Source: Saccharomycopsis fibuligera x Saccharomycopsis cf. fibuligera (Eukaryota; Ascomycota; Saccharomycetes; Ascoideales; Saccharomycopsidaceae). From it: a stretch of 64,000 bases of DNA. The notes under the pieces are model-generated. The model ran no database searches and was not told the DNA's origin. It saw only the letters and a program-made list of their open reading frames with translations. The DNA lies in NCBI GenBank assembly GCA_001936135.1, contig CP012811.1, forward strand, positions 1,302,001-1,366,000, given 5' to 3'. A program made the translations under genes and the position numbers. Positions 31,865 through 42,902 of this stretch are shown here, one piece after another (the first letter of the stretch is position 1; each line of letters starts with the position of its first letter).

Positions 31865-33319
31865 CTAGGCTGCTCTTTCAATGTTGAAAATACCCTCACC
31901 CAAGTCTTTTAAAATGCTCAACAAGCGGCCTTCTTCATGCGCTTCTTTGAGTTGTCTGGCATTACCGATTGGCTTACCAGCAATAACAATCCCCGGCAAG
32001 ATGTTCTCACCGTCGCGAAGTTCGGGCAAGTCATATGTGTTGGTATTAGAATTTGAGTGGTCATCTCTTGTTTCAAAAGCAATAGCATCTCTTTTTGATC
32101 CGCTATTAAGCTGAGAATCATTGTCATTCTCATTGTCCTCGGACAACGATTCTGCTCTAGATTTTGACTTTATTTTTGATTTTGACTTTGACTTGGAGGC
32201 GCTTGATGAACTGCCTTTGTTAATAGTGCTGCTGCCACCGCTGCCATTTTGGCTTTCCGCAGTGATATAGCCGTCATCATTGTTAAGTTTATAATAAAGT
32301 TTGTTAATGTAAATTGCCAACTCTTTAAAGTGTGGGTGGCGGTCCAAGGAAACGTAAGTAGGTACTGGGGTAATTCGATAGTGTTTGCTAAGAGTCTTTA
32401 ATAAGTCCTTGGAATTAATTTGGTGGGTTGCTGAGTTACCGTTTAAACTGGTGCTGCTACCAGCGCGGTCACCAGTGTTAGAAGATTTTAGAGGATCAGA
32501 ATCAGAGTCACGCTTGCCATATTCAGAAGAATGATCTTTAGGGATTGGCAATTTTGGGTTGTCCCAGGTAAAAACCACTACCGGAGACAAAGCGACAATA
32601 GCTTTGAATTCAGCACTAGGATCAAATTTATTGTTGGAGGCAGAGTAATCATCATCATGATAAACGTTTTTTCCCTTGTCACTGCTTTCGCTTTTACTGA
32701 TTGAAGGATTCTTCAAACCGTTTCTACCGATACCAGTATCACTAATACCATTCTTGTTACTACTAGTTGTGGTTTTATCGTTTTTGTTAGTCAAAGCTGC
32801 TTGTGGAGTACTAAGTTTGCCGGAACTGCTGTCATGCTGCTGTTTTGACAAGTCTTCAGCGAGCTTCAAGTCTGGGCCGTTCAATACCTTGCTGTCGCTT
32901 CCGCTGCCGGCAACAGCTGCTTTGCCAACCCCAATATCAGTGTACTCCTTAGCTCCAACATTCCCATTATTGCCAGCAGAGCCAGAAGAACCAGAAGAGC
33001 CATGATTTGCCACAACTTCGCCACCGACCGCTTGCAACACAGTGTCACTGCCTAACTGGCCACTGCTACCAGAAAGTGGAAGCAGGTCCTTGCCATAGCC
33101 ATTTCCCAAAGAGTTGAAAATGGCTGAATTTTTGGAGTCAAGGGAAACAAAGCCAAATTTAACAAGGGCAAAAGCCAACAAGAGCAACGAGATTAAAAGA
33201 ACAGTAACACGTTTAAACAAAAGGCGACGATGATGAAGTGAGTGATGCTGATGATGTGGATGATGCTTGAGTTCTGGGCTGGACTCAATGTCCATATCAA
33301 AGGTATTTTTTGCCGGCAT
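31865..33319 (-). CDS. Membrane-anchored glutaredoxin-like protein lacking all cysteines
   Basis: 484 residues. The N-terminal cytosolic part is His-rich (residues 19-30), followed by one membrane span (about 38-58), so a type II orientation is likely. A long Ser/Gly/Asn-rich stalk follows. The C-terminal part reads as a glutaredoxin fold split by low-complexity inserts. AIVALSPVVVFTWDNPKLPIPKD (about 238-262) sits where the CPxC or CSxS active site should be. HYRITPVPTYVSLDRHPHFKEL follows (about 313-335). LPGIVIAGKPIGNARQLKEAHEEGRLLSIL (about 440-472) matches the cis-Pro and GxxIGG region. There is not one Cys in the whole protein, so it cannot act as a dithiol or monothiol redoxin. The closest family design is Grx6/Grx7 of the secretory pathway. 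Function unknown. Confidence 0.7.
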   Translation of the reverse strand: MPAKNTFDMDIESSPELKHHPHHQHHSLHHRRLLFKRVTVLLISLLLLAFALVKFGFVSLDSKNSAIFNSLGNGYGKDLLPLSGSSGQLGSDTVLQAVGGEVVANHGSSGSSGSAGNNGNVGAKEYTDIGVGKAAVAGSGSDSKVLNGPDLKLAEDLSKQQHDSSSGKLSTPQAALTNKNDKTTTSSNKNGISDTGIGRNGLKNPSISKSESSDKGKNVYHDDDYSASNNKFDPSAEFKAIVALSPVVVFTWDNPKLPIPKDHSSEYGKRDSDSDPLKSSNTGDRAGSSTSLNGNSATHQINSKDLLKTLSKHYRITPVPTYVSLDRHPHFKELAIYINKLYYKLNNDDGYITAESQNGSGGSSTINKGSSSSASKSKSKSKIKSKSRAESLSEDNENDNDSQLNSGSKRDAIAFETRDDHSNSNTNTYDLPELRDGENILPGIVIAGKPIGNARQLKEAHEEGRLLSILKDLGEGIFNIERAA

Positions 33320-33708
33320 GGTTGTCCAGCGGATGGATAGAATTGGGATGAAGAGGAAGGAAAAGAAAAGAGAAGAGGGGAAAGAAACAGAACAGGTACT
33401 GGTGGCACTTGGATATCGTGTTCCCAGTTGCTGAATGTGCCAAACTTTGACAACAGCGAATCGCGAGGAGAAAAATCAGTCGTAGCAGGGAAAAAATGGA
33501 GCACACGGAGGAGCGGACGGGGCTCAAAAACTGGGGCTGACTAAGGCTGCGCTTGAATAAGCTCTAAAGGCACATCCGAAAGCAAACAAAAAGCTAATCG
33601 GCACACAGAAGTATTACTACAATTAATTTATCTCTACTCAATTAAAGGAAGAACAGTCACCAGGAGTGCTCTATCAAACTTATATTATTAACATGTTAAT
33701 TATCCTGG
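33320..33708. other. Spacer between the NGL2-type gene and the glutaredoxin-like gene (389 bp)
   Basis: It contains the promoter of the glutaredoxin-like gene and the 3' end of the NGL2-type gene, both minus strand. It is purine-rich on the plus strand near 33345-33395. No extra feature is seen. Confidence 0.5.
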
Positions 33709-35313
33709 CTAAGTTAATTGAATCACAGCCATCATGGCCAAGTGATCACTTGGGTACTCCCCAGCCCGTGGTTGGCCCTCTGCTGACATCTCTTCCCTAG
33801 GTGGCACCCTCAATAATCCTTTGAGGATAACACCTTCATTGGCTCTTAGTTCTTCAGGGGTATCAACAGCCTGTTTGTTCAGGCCATCCCATTCGGTGAT
33901 GACAAAGATATAGTCGAGCAAACCACGCCAAGTGTGAGCCCAATTACTGAAATCCGGCTCATTACGGCTTTTACTATTTTCCGGATGCACTTGTTTGTAT
34001 CCAACAGAATAAAGCGAAATGGCTCTCCAAGGTATTTGATTATGGAGATTAACAAGATCATCTATAAGATGACGGTGATGCTCATCGTTACTGCTGAGAG
34101 TGGTAGCCACGCCCTTTGGTGCACCTTCTGCCGCAGCAGTATATGCTCGTCTAGCTGGCGTTGGCGTTGGCGCTGGTGCTGGTGCTGGTGCTGGTGCTTC
34201 TAGTTCATCTGGCTGTTCCTGCTCAGAAGTATCTTGATTTTGATCTTGACCATCAGCTGGACCGTCTTTTGAAGCATCAGCTGGAGTTGAAGCATCGTCG
34301 CCAGCGCCACCCTCATCTCCGGCCCCATCAGCAAACACCTGCTTAACTGACTCTTCAATCACCAGTTTAGCCACATCGTCGTAGTAGACTGGCTTTCTAG
34401 TGATTGACAAGTATGGAGAGTGGTACGGCTCGGCGTTGAAGTCGCCACAGAAGAACTTGTACCACTGCTTACTATCTAAGCCACGCTTTTGCACAAACTG
34501 CTGCACCGCTTTCAACGTCGCATAAGTTTGTCTAGTTCTTTCAAAAGTGCCGTGAGGGTGCCAAAATAAATGGTGGGTGCCTAGCACAAGACCCTTCTTC
34601 GAAGATTTTGACGAGTCAAGAAACTCAAGTTGCATAATCAAACCAACATTGGTGGTTGCAGTTCTGGGAGCTACTGGCGCGGTGTCAACGTCATCATAGA
34701 CGACATGTTCAATAACCTCGCATTTCTTGAAAATCAGCTTGCGATATATTATGGCTACACCATGGTTTTTGTTACCAAAGCGATAGTATTCAGTGTAGTA
34801 ACCCATCTTCTCAAACTTCGCGGTCCAGAAATTGTTAAACTGAATGTAGTCAACCTCTTGCAAACACAAAATATCCGGGCTATAATATTGCAATTCGCTA
34901 AGAAGAACCACTGATCTTTTAGACCACTTGAGAGCAGTGCCGTTGGTAGGGAAAAGACTGCGGCGAATCAACGATTGAGCAAGGAGGTTATATGTCATAA
35001 TAGAGAGCTGCTGACCTGAATTATTATCAACATTGCTGTCTTTATTGTTACCATCCAAGTAGAGTATTGGGCGTTTAATGAATTGTAAATCTGCCGGTAC
35101 TTGCTGGGGCTCATTTGCCTGCTTTGCCTGTTTTTCAGCTTTTCTGATCTTTGCTAATCGTCTTTGCTCTTCAATGTACTCTGGTGTTATTTTAACACCA
35201 GGTGTTTTCTTATTTTTCTTCACTTTTGCTGGTGCATTGCCAGACTGGACCTGATTCTGAACCTTAGACTCTTTTGCTTTCTCCTGCTCAGTCATGGTTG
35301 GATATTGTGGCAT
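33709..35313 (-). CDS. NGL2: NGL2-like RNA exonuclease of the CCR4/EEP family
   Basis: 534 residues. A Lys/Glu-rich N-terminus (KKNKKTPGVKITPEYIEEQRRLAKIRKAEKQAKQA) precedes an EEP nuclease domain. That domain carries MTYNLLAQ, LQEVD (metal-binding E153), HHLFWHPHG, CGDFNAEP and the final SDHLAMMAV. All the catalytic positions expected for a Ccr4-type Mg-dependent 3'-5' RNase are present, and the leucine-rich repeats of Ccr4 are absent. In Saccharomyces, Ngl2 trims the 3' end of 5.8S rRNA in nuclear 60S maturation. Ngl1 and Ngl3 are the alternatives. An acidic/Ala-Pro insert (about residues 345-415, with an AP repeat) interrupts the domain. A second Met at residue 7 could be the real start. 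Confidence 0.8.
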   Translation of the reverse strand: MPQYPTMTEQEKAKESKVQNQVQSGNAPAKVKKNKKTPGVKITPEYIEEQRRLAKIRKAEKQAKQANEPQQVPADLQFIKRPILYLDGNNKDSNVDNNSGQQLSIMTYNLLAQSLIRRSLFPTNGTALKWSKRSVVLLSELQYYSPDILCLQEVDYIQFNNFWTAKFEKMGYYTEYYRFGNKNHGVAIIYRKLIFKKCEVIEHVVYDDVDTAPVAPRTATTNVGLIMQLEFLDSSKSSKKGLVLGTHHLFWHPHGTFERTRQTYATLKAVQQFVQKRGLDSKQWYKFFCGDFNAEPYHSPYLSITRKPVYYDDVAKLVIEESVKQVFADGAGDEGGAGDDASTPADASKDGPADGQDQNQDTSEQEQPDELEAPAPAPAPAPTPTPARRAYTAAAEGAPKGVATTLSSNDEHHRHLIDDLVNLHNQIPWRAISLYSVGYKQVHPENSKSRNEPDFSNWAHTWRGLLDYIFVITEWDGLNKQAVDTPEELRANEGVILKGLLRVPPREEMSAEGQPRAGEYPSDHLAMMAVIQLT

Positions 35314-36862
35314 TTATGTGCTTTCTTCTCTTTATCTCTCCGTCTCTTCATCTCTTCTATTCGAGGTCTCTTAAGCCCGAAATTTAAATAAATTAAAAAA
35401 AAAAAAAAAGAATAGTAGATGTTATGCACGTGATTATAAATTTGTTTACCCTCCTTGGTAAATTCTCCAAATATAGGCAAGTTAACCAATGAATATGTCC
35501 CGCCGCCGTTGCAATTTGATAGATATTGTTTCTGAGTTCGCTAGTATTTAAAGGTTTTGCTGATGATCTTTTTTGATTTGAACGTTTGCTGAAACCGTAG
35601 GTGTGCAGCGGCAAGTAGCTCAAAATTTAATTCCAGCAAATGTCACTGAATGAGCTGATAGGCACCTATGGCTATTTCTTGGAGCAATTTCTTGATGTTG
35701 AAAACAGGACCCGTTGAATATTGCAAGAGCCGAAAACATATATGCATGCCTGTCTATAGTATTTCTTTGGTCTTCTTTTAAAAACATCCTTCCATCTGCT
35801 ACTCAATAATTTTGATTCAATTTCTCCTTTGCCAGTAGTTGGCGAAGCTTGATATGTGTATACAAGTTTTTTTCTTGTTTGCTAACTGAGACTTAGTTGT
35901 GTTGACTCTGATCTGATTCAGCGATCTAAAGATCCTCAGACAACTAGTAAACGGGAATTTTTTTTTCATTTACTTTATTCTCGTGCCTTGCAACGGCATT
36001 CTAGTATCAAGATTATGAGATATATACGCCGATTGTCGATTAATATGATGTTTAGGATTCTCGGTCGACAATCAGAAATTTAGAAGTTGATCGGAACAGA
36101 AATTGTAATATTTGTACGCAAGTATTGCCTGTCAGAAGCTACGGCAATTGATTTTCCTTTCTTCAGGCTTAGCAGTTTTTATGAGACTCTTAGCCAGAAC
36201 CCCCCTGTAATATCTCACCTAACGAACGTCACTATTGATAATAGCCCAATCAAGTACTTCCAAAATATCGTTATTGGAGATTCTTCTTGTGTCATGCAGT
36301 AAATACACATGTGTATATCTTATCTTCGATAAAAATCCACAACTCGGCAGCAAAATGTAGTCGAGTTGTTTAATCGGAACGTTTACTATTATCATGCAGC
36401 TAGACGTATGAGATGCTGCGCATTTCCGCTGCAACAGAGAAAAATTCAAAGAAATGGACAAAAGAAAAAAAAAATAAAATAAAAAAATTTTTTTTTATTT
36501 TTTTTTAAGATTTCGGAGACTCCTTCGAGGAAAGTGTAAGAGAGGCATCAGAATATTACAATCCGAAGAAAGGCATACTTTAACGAGTAAAAAAAAAAAA
36601 AAAAAAAAAAATTTTTCTTTTTGCACTCAACTTTTTACCTTGACTGATAGACACTGCTTTTTTCGGTTTATAATAGAGCTTTAGATCAACAGATATTAAA
36701 TTACCACACGCACTTAAATTGCTTGGTAAACTTTTCTCCTTTTATCAGAACCATATCTGTAATTAATCTTTCAGATAGTCAACTGTTTCCTCTATATTTG
36801 TCCCCGAAATTCACCGAAAGTATCTTAAGCAATCACTTCGAACCAAATTTCATAATACAATA
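35314..36862. other. Divergent promoter of the NGL2-like gene and HPT1 (1.5 kb)
   Basis: It contains a TGACTC at 35903 (Gcn4/Bas1-type core), a 9-bp inverted repeat (36031-36072) and two A/T foldback tracts (36463-36506 and 36590-36616). The HPT1 leader lies at the right end. No gene is supported. Confidence 0.5.
36463..36506. repeat. A/T foldback (poly-A block followed by poly-T block)
   Basis: A-rich and T-rich blocks, each with a few interruptions, lie head to head and can form an AT hairpin. They lie about 360-400 bp before the HPT1 start. Confidence 0.7.
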
Positions 36863-37681
36863 ATGTCCGACGCAAACATCAAGCCTCAAGTCATCCAGAC
36901 CGACGATGTCGAAGCCACCAAGGTCTACATTTCCTACAATAATGTTCACCAGTTATGTCAGGAAGCCAGTCAAAAAATCAAGGAGTTCAAGCCAGACTTG
37001 ATTATTGCCATTGGTATGTCTAATTATGCTTTGTCTTTTTAGTGAGACCTAATTTCTTTGCACATTGCGTTTCCCCGAGGAATGCCTTTTAGTCTTTGAG
37101 AACGTTTTTTATTTCCCCTCCTCCTTTTTGGCTAGTTTCAAGTACTAATACACTTTCAAGGTGGTGGTGGATTCATACCAGCTAGAATCTTGAGATCTTT
37201 CCTCAAGGAGCCAGGTCAGCCAACTACAAGAATTTACGCCATTATTCTTTCTTTGTATGAGGACTTGAATTCCCTTTCTACTGTGAAGGAAGAAGTTGGC
37301 GTGCAAGTTGTTAGAACCCAGTGGATTGACTATCGTCAATCAGGGATTGATCTTGTTAACAAGAAGATCTTGATCGTCGATGAAGTTGACGACACCAGAA
37401 CCACTTTACATTACGCTGTCAGTGAGTTGAAGAAAGACGTGGTGGAGCAATGTAAAGCTGCTAACGCTGATCCAAACAACACTGAATTTGGAGTGTTTGT
37501 TTTGCATGACAAATTGAAGCCAAAGAAGGCTGATTTGCCAGCTGAGATCATGGACACCGGTAGATACATTGCTGCTAGACAGCTTCCAGACTACTGGATT
37601 GCATACCCATGGGAAAGCACTGGCATTGTTCACCACACCAGAAGAGCCATTGAACAAGGTAACGATGTTTTCTTGCCTTGA
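36863..37681 (+). CDS. HPT1: HPT1, hypoxanthine-guanine phosphoribosyltransferase, one intron
   Basis: I read this as join(36863..37013,37161..37681), 223 residues. Exon 1 ends in FKPDLIIAI and exon 2 opens with GGGGFIPARILRSFLKEPG. The join restores the motif seen in yeast Hpt1 without a gap. The 147 nt intron has a GTATGT donor, a TACTAAT branch point and an AAG acceptor. The PRPP-binding loop ILIVDEVDDTRTT (about residues 120-132) is intact. The protein salvages hypoxanthine and guanine to IMP and GMP with PRPP in the cytosol. The closest alternative is the xanthine enzyme Xpt1, but YISYNNVHQLCQ and the KPKKADLPAE block fit Hpt1 better. Saccharomyces HPT1 has no intron. Confidence 0.93.
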
Positions 37682-37878
37682 AAACGCCAATTCTGTACTT
37701 TATCTTTATGGTTTTGTATGTGTGTGTTATTTTTGTTTTGCTCTATCTTTATTCCTTCTTTTTCTTTTCCATATTTTTTGCATAACTAATTCTTTTTATC
37801 CTGTATTTTGAATATCATCAAACATTTTTTCTCTTTTGTTGCTTCGCATATTTCCTGGACAAATTTTGTGCGTAGTAG

Positions 37879-37880
<2 letters not shown>

Positions 37881-37916
<36 letters not shown>
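37881..37916. repeat. A36 homopolymer
   Basis: Thirty-six consecutive A residues lie about 200 bp after the HPT1 stop codon. Confidence 0.95.
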
Positions 37917-37918
<2 letters not shown>

Positions 37919-38446
37919 GCTCTAGTTGGCCTTTAAAATATCTAGGAAGCCTAGTGTTATCATAATTGCGAGGTAGTTGACATCGAGCCTGATTAGTCTC
38001 AGTAAACCTCATAAAGCGTTGTATTGCGGAGCAGTGTCAATTAACTATATTCCCCGGCGTTAGCCAAAAACTGCATAAATGCACATCTTAAAACATAGTT
38101 GCGCGTTATATTACATTGCGCCCATAGTTTTGGAATTTTTTTTATTCTTTTTTGCAGTTGTTCTAAAATAGAGACATACCGAGAATGTGCACACCTTGAG
38201 GTTTTAAAACTTGCAATGTTCTCTTTTCAAGCAAACACCTTTTTCCAAGCATAAAATTCATAGTTTTGCTCAAGTACGCAATGAATGATTTGCAGACAGA
38301 TTGACTTGTATATCAAATATTAGTAGTTTAATGTTTGACCGACATCTAGTATATATACCAAAGATTTTATTAAAAAACCCATAATAGCATTATCCACCGT
38401 TGAACCCCTACAGCAACTGCTTCCAAGATCATTTTCAAGAGGAAAT

Positions 38447-38478
38447 GTCATACTACGTGATAGTCATACTACGTGATA
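38447..38478. repeat. 16-bp perfect tandem duplication
   Basis: Two adjacent identical copies of GTCATACTACGTGATA are followed by a further GTC. Each copy contains TACGTGA. Confidence 0.9.
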
Positions 38479-41400
38479 GTCAATCTATAACAATCACAGC
38501 CAAAACGGTTCGGTAAACTTGTAATAGTTAGCGAAGGAAGGCAATATTGCTGAAGAATGTGTCTTCAATTTGTCAATGAACAAACAGCCCTTGTACGAGG
38601 AACCTGCGTACTCAAAAAATTGTTAGGCAGTTAGCACACTGCGGCGCCTAGCATGGTGATGTCTCAGCTATTTCACTTATCCTGGTCAGTACAAATCAAT
38701 ATACTTTCTGAACTGAGTCACTAACGGAATTAATTAAGCAGCATGAAAATAACGCTCAAATTTCTGCACTGTTAGGCTAGGATCGCTTCTGTTATTGAGA
38801 GGTGAAGAAGACAAAGACTAAACAGCTGGGGCAATTTTTGACAAAACTAGCCATATTTGGTTTTGGAAAGCGACTTTTTGGATTCTAATAGATAGATTTT
38901 GATTCTCAAGCATCGGACTTTAATGTATTGGGAGTTGGGTTTCAACAACAGGAACTACTACAATGGAGGGAAAAAAGCGCATCCTTTAAGAATCAAACAA
39001 ACAGAGAATATTATTTAGCAAGACAGGAAAAAGTGTACCTGACATAAATAGAGCTTACTGTTTCTTTGTTAGCAGTATTCAGCGTAACATTTATAATGAG
39101 AAAAGGTAGCTCTCGATTTTAATTTAATTTTGTTTGTGTTTTAAGCAGTGTTATTTGGCGTGCGCTGCGTATACGAGTAAATTGGACCGGTGAATTTCCA
39201 TTCTTGATTTGGCGTCACAGCTATTGATAGCCTCAATAAGTGTTTGTTTACTTGATTTCACAAAAACTAAGGTAAGTTAAAGCAACTCTGCTAAATCATA
39301 TGTTATTGGCGATCTATTAAAAGAAATTTGGGAGCATTTCGTAAGGAATTTGGCTGGCTGTTGGTGCGTGATGTAACCTTTTGTCTGTGCTACCAAAAGC
39401 CCTCCCTCCCAATTTGGCACATTAATAGATGCGTGCAAAATTCAATTCAAAAGCAGTAGCACTGAGTGTCTTGTTTCTATGAGGAAATGACGAGCCGCCC
39501 CTTTTTCTCTCAGCAAATAACCAGATTAGTACAACTACAGTGAGCGCCATGCTAATTTCAATTGAGCATACTGCCTAGTAGGTTCCTGTGCCATAGTAAC
39601 CGGAAAAGTTGGAAGCACAGGTAGTGTAGTGTAGCAAACAATATGGATTGAAACTCAAGAAAACTGTATATCCATTCCTCTTCTCCTTCTTGCTTCTTCT
39701 TTTCCTTTATTAACCAAAAAGTTGCTCAGTTTTTCTTTTTGTTAATGTTATTGTTTACTTTTTTCAATTTCAACCTTCGTAACAGTCTTTTGCTGCTGTT
39801 CCTAGACAGCGCTGCAAGGATCCGATTAACCGATCTGCCCTACATGTAGCACCGTGGTGGTCGATCACTGCAAGCCAGCCCTGTCCGAAGATAGATGCGT
39901 AGTAGGTTTCTGTAAAGTGTAAAAATTTTAAGAAGTAAGTTTTTTTTTCTCTTGTGGTCAATGGAGCCGTTTCAGTTCATTAATGAACACTTCATTTGTT
40001 AATGTGGTTCTTATACACCAAGCTGGGCTAATTTTTCTCAAACCTTGCAATGCAGTAGATGTAGTATGTCAATGTTTTTAGTCTAAATGAACATTCTCAG
40101 GAATTTTCCTTTTATCCATAAAATAGCTATTGTTCTCATCGTGATTCACGATCGTGCTTGCAGCACGACGAACACAAACTATTATTGAAGACAATTGGTT
40201 TAAACTGACATGTCTGTTTCTGTCTGTTTCTATATTTGCCTATACATATCCTTTTTACTATATATAGTCACTTTGCAAAAAGTGATTTGTTTATCTTCTT
40301 TGCTTTTGTTTGGGTAATATTATTCCTTCAAATAGTGGCAAAGATTCCCGCAACTTTGCCAAGAAGCTTTTACTACCACAGTGATTCGTAAAATAATATG
40401 AAAGCGCCCTTAGCCTTCTAATATAAACTAACTAAAAAATGAACATCTCTTCAAGATCTTCACATAACATCTTGCTTCTTAAAGGGAAGCCGTCTTCGGT
40501 TCTATAATAATAGGATTTTTCAAGGCGCTGAGCATATCGGCTAGGCGCAATTATCAATCCCAGCAGCAGCAACAGCAGCGGCATCAACATCACCAACTGA
40601 TGTTTGACTGACCGACAGCGCTATGTAGGCTGGGCCGGTGTTTATGTTTTGCTTACAGAGATTTCCGTGTTATTACTAAAAACGGAAATTACGGCGGCCA
40701 AAAAAAGAAATTGCAGGACGAAAAAACGTTGCCCACATACAAACCATCATTTTTTTTTGCTTCTTCCGTCCTGCTTATAAGCTTACTACACTCAATCAAG
40801 CATCTATGTATGTCTATATTAATCGTTTAGTTGCGCTTTCAACATTACTTAAAGCGTAAACCACATCAAACTATCTGGCTAGCAGATAGCTAGCAGCTAA
40901 CTATAGCCAGGCGCAGGGGACCAGTTCTCAAATGAGGTCGCTTCAAAAGCAAATTCTTATTAATGGGATGAGAGTATTTTTTTTTTCTTTTTACATATTT
41001 TGCTGCCTCAATTTTTTATAATTCATGAATTGATTTGCCAATGCTTGAGCTTTGGCTCGTATATATATAACGTAGTAATACCAACAATATGCGAATTCCG
41101 GAGCAACTCTTTAGGGAAGGGGAAAAAGAAAAAATTTGGCACCCATGGAAAATAACCTGCAAGACAATTGTTAAGAAAACAACAATAATAAACAGCGTGA
41201 AATTAAATTAGAACCAGAAGAACAATAACAAATTTCTAAGGAAATTCAAAAAAGAAAGAAAAAACAAACATTAGAAGAAATTAAACAAAGAAAAAAAAAC
41301 GTTTGCGTAGGTTTCCCCTGACGATCCTTATAGTTATTGTTGCATCGTTTGCTCATCCAATATCCCTACAAGGCTACAGTAGCTAGCGCCTGCCAGTTGG

Positions 41401-42902
41401 TAAACTAAGGCAAACTTTGCTCTCCACCAAAGCTAGAATGTATTATGCTATGTAATATGTAATCTGTAGATTGTTAACTCCAAACATGTCACCGATGATC
41501 AGCTCACATGGGAAGTTAGCAAAAGATTAGCTTTTATACATCGATATCGATACCATTACTGTCAGTCATGGTTTTTCCGCAATGTTGCTAAATTGATGCA
41601 ATATTCTCTCCATCCTATATGTTATTGCTTTATATTGCCAGAGGCAACGTCTATACCAACCGCGGTAGCTTGCAGTGTATATAGCCTGTGACTGGTTATT
41701 ATAAGTTTTACACGTAACGCAGCTCTCGCACGAAGTGCTGCTTGCCCATGTTTTCTCGTTTGAGTATTAGCTGTATACGGTATACAACCTGGTGTATCTG
41801 TGTTGTCGAATATCGGGTTGTTCAGATTCTGTATTCATCTTTGGTATTCATCAGTATAGCAAATAAAATAGGCTATGTTTTGACAAAAAAGAAATTCTTC
41901 TTTGATATTAGAACTGAGATTGCCATGGTAAGATCTGGTTTATCCGCCCTGCATAGAATGTGGTGTCTTGAGATGACGCTTGAATGTAGAAAGTCCCTCG
42001 GTGGGGCTACTGCTACTTAAAAGGTATTACAGAATAATGCTACCTGATATGATAGGAAAATAGATTAATTATTAATGCTAATGTATATATAGTTCACAAT
42101 CGAAAGCAGACATAAAAATAAACATATTAGGGAAAGAAAAAAAACTTATATAATGATAGAATGAATGTCTGTATATGAATATTGTAAAAAAAAAAAAAAA
42201 AAGATTAGATTATTGAAAAGTTTCGAAACATAAAGAAAAACCAATAAATGAAATGAAGATAAAATTAACAGTGAAAAAGCAACAGAATAACAAATTAGCA
42301 AAATAAAGCTGTGTAGAAGTGCCGTAGAGGCAAAAATATAAGCGTATTTAACAGCAAGGTAGAGTTAAAACGGGGGGTTAAAAAAGAAAATGAAACGTAT
42401 AGGATGCAGTAAATAGAAAAGGTACTGGCTATCAAAAAGTAGCACAAAAAAGGACATTGCATCTCTAAATTGACGATGCAAAATCAAAGTAAAACAATGT
42501 GAAATAACACTTTTTTGGTTTAAAAACTTGAATGAGCGAATGAAACAAATGAAATAACAAAGCAACAACTATGATGGTTTTTTAAAAAAAAGTAATAAGC
42601 AAAGTGAAATTATGAACAAAGTGAAACAAGGAAAGATAAAAAAAAAAAGTAAACAAAAGAAAGACATCAAAAAAGAAGAAAAAAACATCCCAATTACCTG
42701 AAGAAAAATGATATAGAATAAAAGAGAAAGTAGCAAAATACAACAATTAAAGAAAATAGTTGAAAAAAAAAAAACAGAAAAGCACAAAAGCCAGAACTTT
42801 TTAGATAAAGGTTCAAGAAATGAATGAAGTACTAAAAAAATGGTGCAATTAAAAAAAAATGAGCAAAATCCATACTCTTTATGCAAAACAAAAAAAGCAC
42901 AT

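Larger units (their letters stand above)
37682..42902. other. Gene desert 1: 5.2 kb convergent interval without a gene
   Basis: It lies between the 3' ends of HPT1 and the zinc-finger gene. It holds an A36 run (37881-37916), a 16-bp direct duplication (38447-38478), several TATATA words (for example near 40258 and 41058) and a well-placed but very short frame at 40440. No tRNA, known ncRNA or intact element was recognised. The size is unusual for a convergent interval in a yeast. Confidence 0.6.

Noticed and set aside
36820-36850. Possible tRNA B box on the minus strand (TTCGAACC)
   Set aside because: No cloverleaf can be built around it, and it lies in the HPT1 leader.
41742-42020. Plus-strand frame of 92 codons in gene desert 1
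   Set aside because: It starts at TTG, is not conserved in any family I know and has no codon bias.
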